Shown here: positions 14,983 to 15,998 of the stretch, in pieces
Layout of the letters: each line of letters opens with the position of its first letter
Position numbering within the stretch: the stretch's first letter is position 1
Assembly (NCBI GenBank): GCA_031254385.1
Contig: JAIRUO010000188.1
Coordinates: forward strand, 1-15,998
Source: Treponema sp.
GTDB lineage: Bacteria; Spirochaetota; Spirochaetia; Treponematales; Breznakiellaceae
Reading direction: 5' to 3'
Length of the DNA stretch: 15,998 nucleotides
Position numbers and translations under genes: made by a program
Notes under the pieces: generated by a model
What the model was told of the DNA's origin: nothing
Database searches by the model: none
Seen by the model: only the letters and a program-made list of their open reading frames with translations

Positions 14983-15000
14983 TAGCAATTTCTATGCCAA
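14983..15000 (-). promoter_or_regulatory. Sigma-54 (-24/-12) promoter for the alternative sigma factor gene
   Basis: Read on the minus strand the site is TTGGCATAGAAATTGCTA. It matches the RpoN consensus TTGGCAC-N5-TTGCT with one change (T for C), and the GG and GC dinucleotides are exactly 10 bases apart. Transcription would start near 14973, giving a leader of about 25 bases that contains the GGAGGT at 14954-14959. Orientation, spacing and location in the intergenic gap all fit the downstream sigma gene. Confidence 0.75.
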
Positions 15001-15025
15001 AATCCTTTTTTTTAAACAATTTTTC

Positions 15026-15039
15026 TGTAATTCCTTATA
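15026..15039 (+). promoter_or_regulatory. Conserved motif TGTAATTCCTTATA, candidate activator site (copy 2)
   Basis: The 14 bases TGTAATTCCTTATA are identical to the copy at 8964-8977, and 18 of 20 bases agree if the flank is included. This copy reads on the + strand, opposite to its promoter, and lies 26 bases upstream of the -24 element. The surrounding gap, 15001-15194, is very AT-rich and otherwise shows no gene; a TATAAT at 15036-15041 overlaps the motif on the + strand. Confidence 0.45.
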
Positions 15040-15194
15040 ATATATAGAATTAAGAACGGCCTTTTTTATAAAAAAACAAAAAATAATGATAGAATTGTAT
15101 GAAATTGTAGACATTTATTTTATTAAATCTATATATTTATGACGGATTCAAAAGCAGCATGGTAATAATATAAAAAGAATGCTAGACTATTGAC

Positions 15195-15638
15195 ATGGAT
15201 TTGGGAGTCATCATTCAGGAAAAAGGGGAAAACGCATACTACATAGTCCAGTGGTCGCCTCTTGCTATTGCGGATCGGTGGAATATTTCTTCCACAGTGC
15301 CGGCAGTGGCGGGAATTTACGAAATTTACTGGATGGACGATCATGATCACCTCCGTATGCTCGCGGTTGGCTGCACTCACTATGGCGGGCTCCGCTCTGA
15401 ACTGCGTAGACTTACTGACAGCGAATTGACCCAGGATGAGAATACGCGAAAGATCCTGGAAGAAGAAGAAATATGGTACCGTTACGCCCCCACAAATTCC
15501 GCAAGGGCAATGGCAGATGTGGTCTGGTTTTTTCGAAAAACCTATTTCCCAGAAAACCCTGGAGTAGAACCATCGGGACAGTACAAGAAAATTTTCCTGA
15601 AGGAATCTGCGCCGGATAAACTTATCTGGGTTCCCTAA
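15195..15638 (+). CDS. Small protein with possible divergent GIY-YIG nuclease fold
   Basis: 147 residues, soluble. The segment VAGIYEIYWMDD at about 38-49 resembles the first GIY-YIG strand (Gly40-Ile41-Tyr42). MLAVGCTHYGGLRSELRRL at 55-73 resembles the second strand and the catalytic-Arg helix (Gly59, Arg67), but the YIG tyrosine is replaced by Ala57. ARAMADVVWFF near 103-113 could be the helix that usually carries the catalytic Glu, here an Asp (108), followed by PENPG. So the fold is plausible but activity is doubtful. The ATG at 15195 lacks a strong Shine-Dalgarno. The next gene starts 15 bases after the stop, so the two are probably cotranscribed. The GIY-YIG reading is tentative; 'conserved hypothetical' is the safe label. 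Confidence 0.65.
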   Translation: MDLGVIIQEKGENAYYIVQWSPLAIADRWNISSTVPAVAGIYEIYWMDDHDHLRMLAVGCTHYGGLRSELRRLTDSELTQDENTRKILEEEEIWYRYAPTNSARAMADVVWFFRKTYFPENPGVEPSGQYKKIFLKESAPDKLIWVP

Positions 15639-15653
15639 TTTAGCCGGTGCCTT

Positions 15654-15998
15654 ATGATTGAATACGTTGCGCCGAACAATATAGACGACCGTGTTTTGCA
15701 CAGATCAAAAAAACTCCTTGAAGAAGGAGGAATTGCGGCACTGCCTACAGATACAAGCTGGAGCATAGTCTGTTCCACTCAATCTAAAGAGGGCATTAAA
15801 AAATTAAAATCCCTTTCCAGAGAAAGAGACGAGCGCCATTTTACCCTGCTTTGTTCAAACATTGCCCAGTTCGGGGAATGGTGCAGCCTGGATAATTCCC
15901 GCTTCCGCATCATTAAACGCCTTACTCCAGGGCCTTATGTGTTCATACTAAAAACGCTCTTGGGAACAGAAAAAGCGTTAAGCCTAAAACGCAGGGAA
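15654..15998 (+). CDS. YrdC/Sua5-fold protein, YciO/TsaC-like (3' end beyond window)
   Basis: The frame is open from ATG 15654 to the window edge, giving 115 residues beginning MIEYVAPNNIDDRVLHRSKK. The block GGIAALPTDTSWSIVCS is the YrdC-family substrate-binding strand, and the later RERDERHFTLLCSNIAQF and LTPGPYVFILKT match the YciO branch especially well. YrdC-fold proteins of the TsaC/Sua5 type make threonylcarbamoyl-AMP for t6A synthesis. YciO is a relative whose role is less certain, so it is not named here. The presence of tsaD 3.8 kb away is suggestive only. The start codon has no strong ribosome site and lies 15 bases after the preceding gene, consistent with coupled expression. Confidence 0.82.
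   Translation, partial: MIEYVAPNNIDDRVLHRSKKLLEEGGIAALPTDTSWSIVCSTQSKEGIKKLKSLSRERDERHFTLLCSNIAQFGEWCSLDNSRFRIIKRLTPGPYVFILKTLLGTEKALSLKRRE

Noticed and set aside
15129..15701. 190-codon open frame on the minus strand
   Set aside because: It overlaps two coherent + strand genes, its translation is rich in His, Cys and Phe with no recognisable pattern, and it looks like a shadow.
1..15998. tRNA, rRNA or CRISPR elements
   Set aside because: No cloverleaf, rRNA-like stretch or regular repeat-spacer array was recognised on either strand by reading; a tRNAscan or CRISPR search was not run.

Overview
The window looks like a spirochaete chromosome, most likely a Treponema and possibly a gut or termite-gut type. 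The clues are a potABCD spermidine/putrescine operon with treponeme-style PotD lipoproteins, moderate GC, relaxed lipoboxes, an RpoS-like sigma factor with a -24/-12 promoter, and a PD-(D/E)XK 'Rpn-like' gene. The species is an inference; no rRNA is present.

Layout. Positions 1-3669 (+) hold the 3' part of potA, then potB, potC and a first potD, packed as one operon. A second intact potD lies at 6367-7446. Between the two potD genes is an apparent insertion. It carries a visibly AT-rich gene for a membrane-anchored GNAT-family protein (3768-5816) and a wrecked IS110-family transposase fragment on the minus strand (about 5936-6209). It is bordered on the left by a 5' stub of potD (decayed Shine-Dalgarno plus 11 codons then a stop, 3671-3731). 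This suggests the two potD genes were once adjacent. A long hairpin of 'CACGGATTTA' repeats (7456-7569) ends the + strand block.

Positions 7582-14948 are all on the minus strand. They contain an unrecognised helical protein, a CTP-dependent lipid-kinase-like membrane protein (COG0170), and a compact cluster yibQ-like / tsaD / DUF2284 / URO-D-like (transcribed right to left with gaps of 2, 38 and 10 bp). To the right of that cluster are a PD-(D/E)XK nuclease-like gene and a group 2 sigma-70 factor. Positions 15195-15998 turn back to the + strand with a small protein that may be a divergent GIY-YIG domain and the 5' part of a YciO/TsaC (YrdC-fold) gene.

Most notable signal. Two intergenic regions on the minus strand each carry a near-perfect sigma-54 (-24/-12) promoter: one 35 bp upstream of the RpoS-like sigma gene (14983-15000), the other directly upstream of the lipid-kinase-like gene (8897-8914). 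Each also has, 26 or 49 bp farther upstream, a copy of the same 14-bp motif TGTAATTCCTTATA, a candidate site for a shared activator. The arrangement recalls the RpoN-to-RpoS cascade known in Borrelia, here in what looks like a Treponema. The transport genes bring in polyamines, the tsaD and yciO/tsaC-like genes relate to t6A tRNA modification, and the DUF2284/URO-D pair hints at corrinoid or methyl-transfer chemistry.
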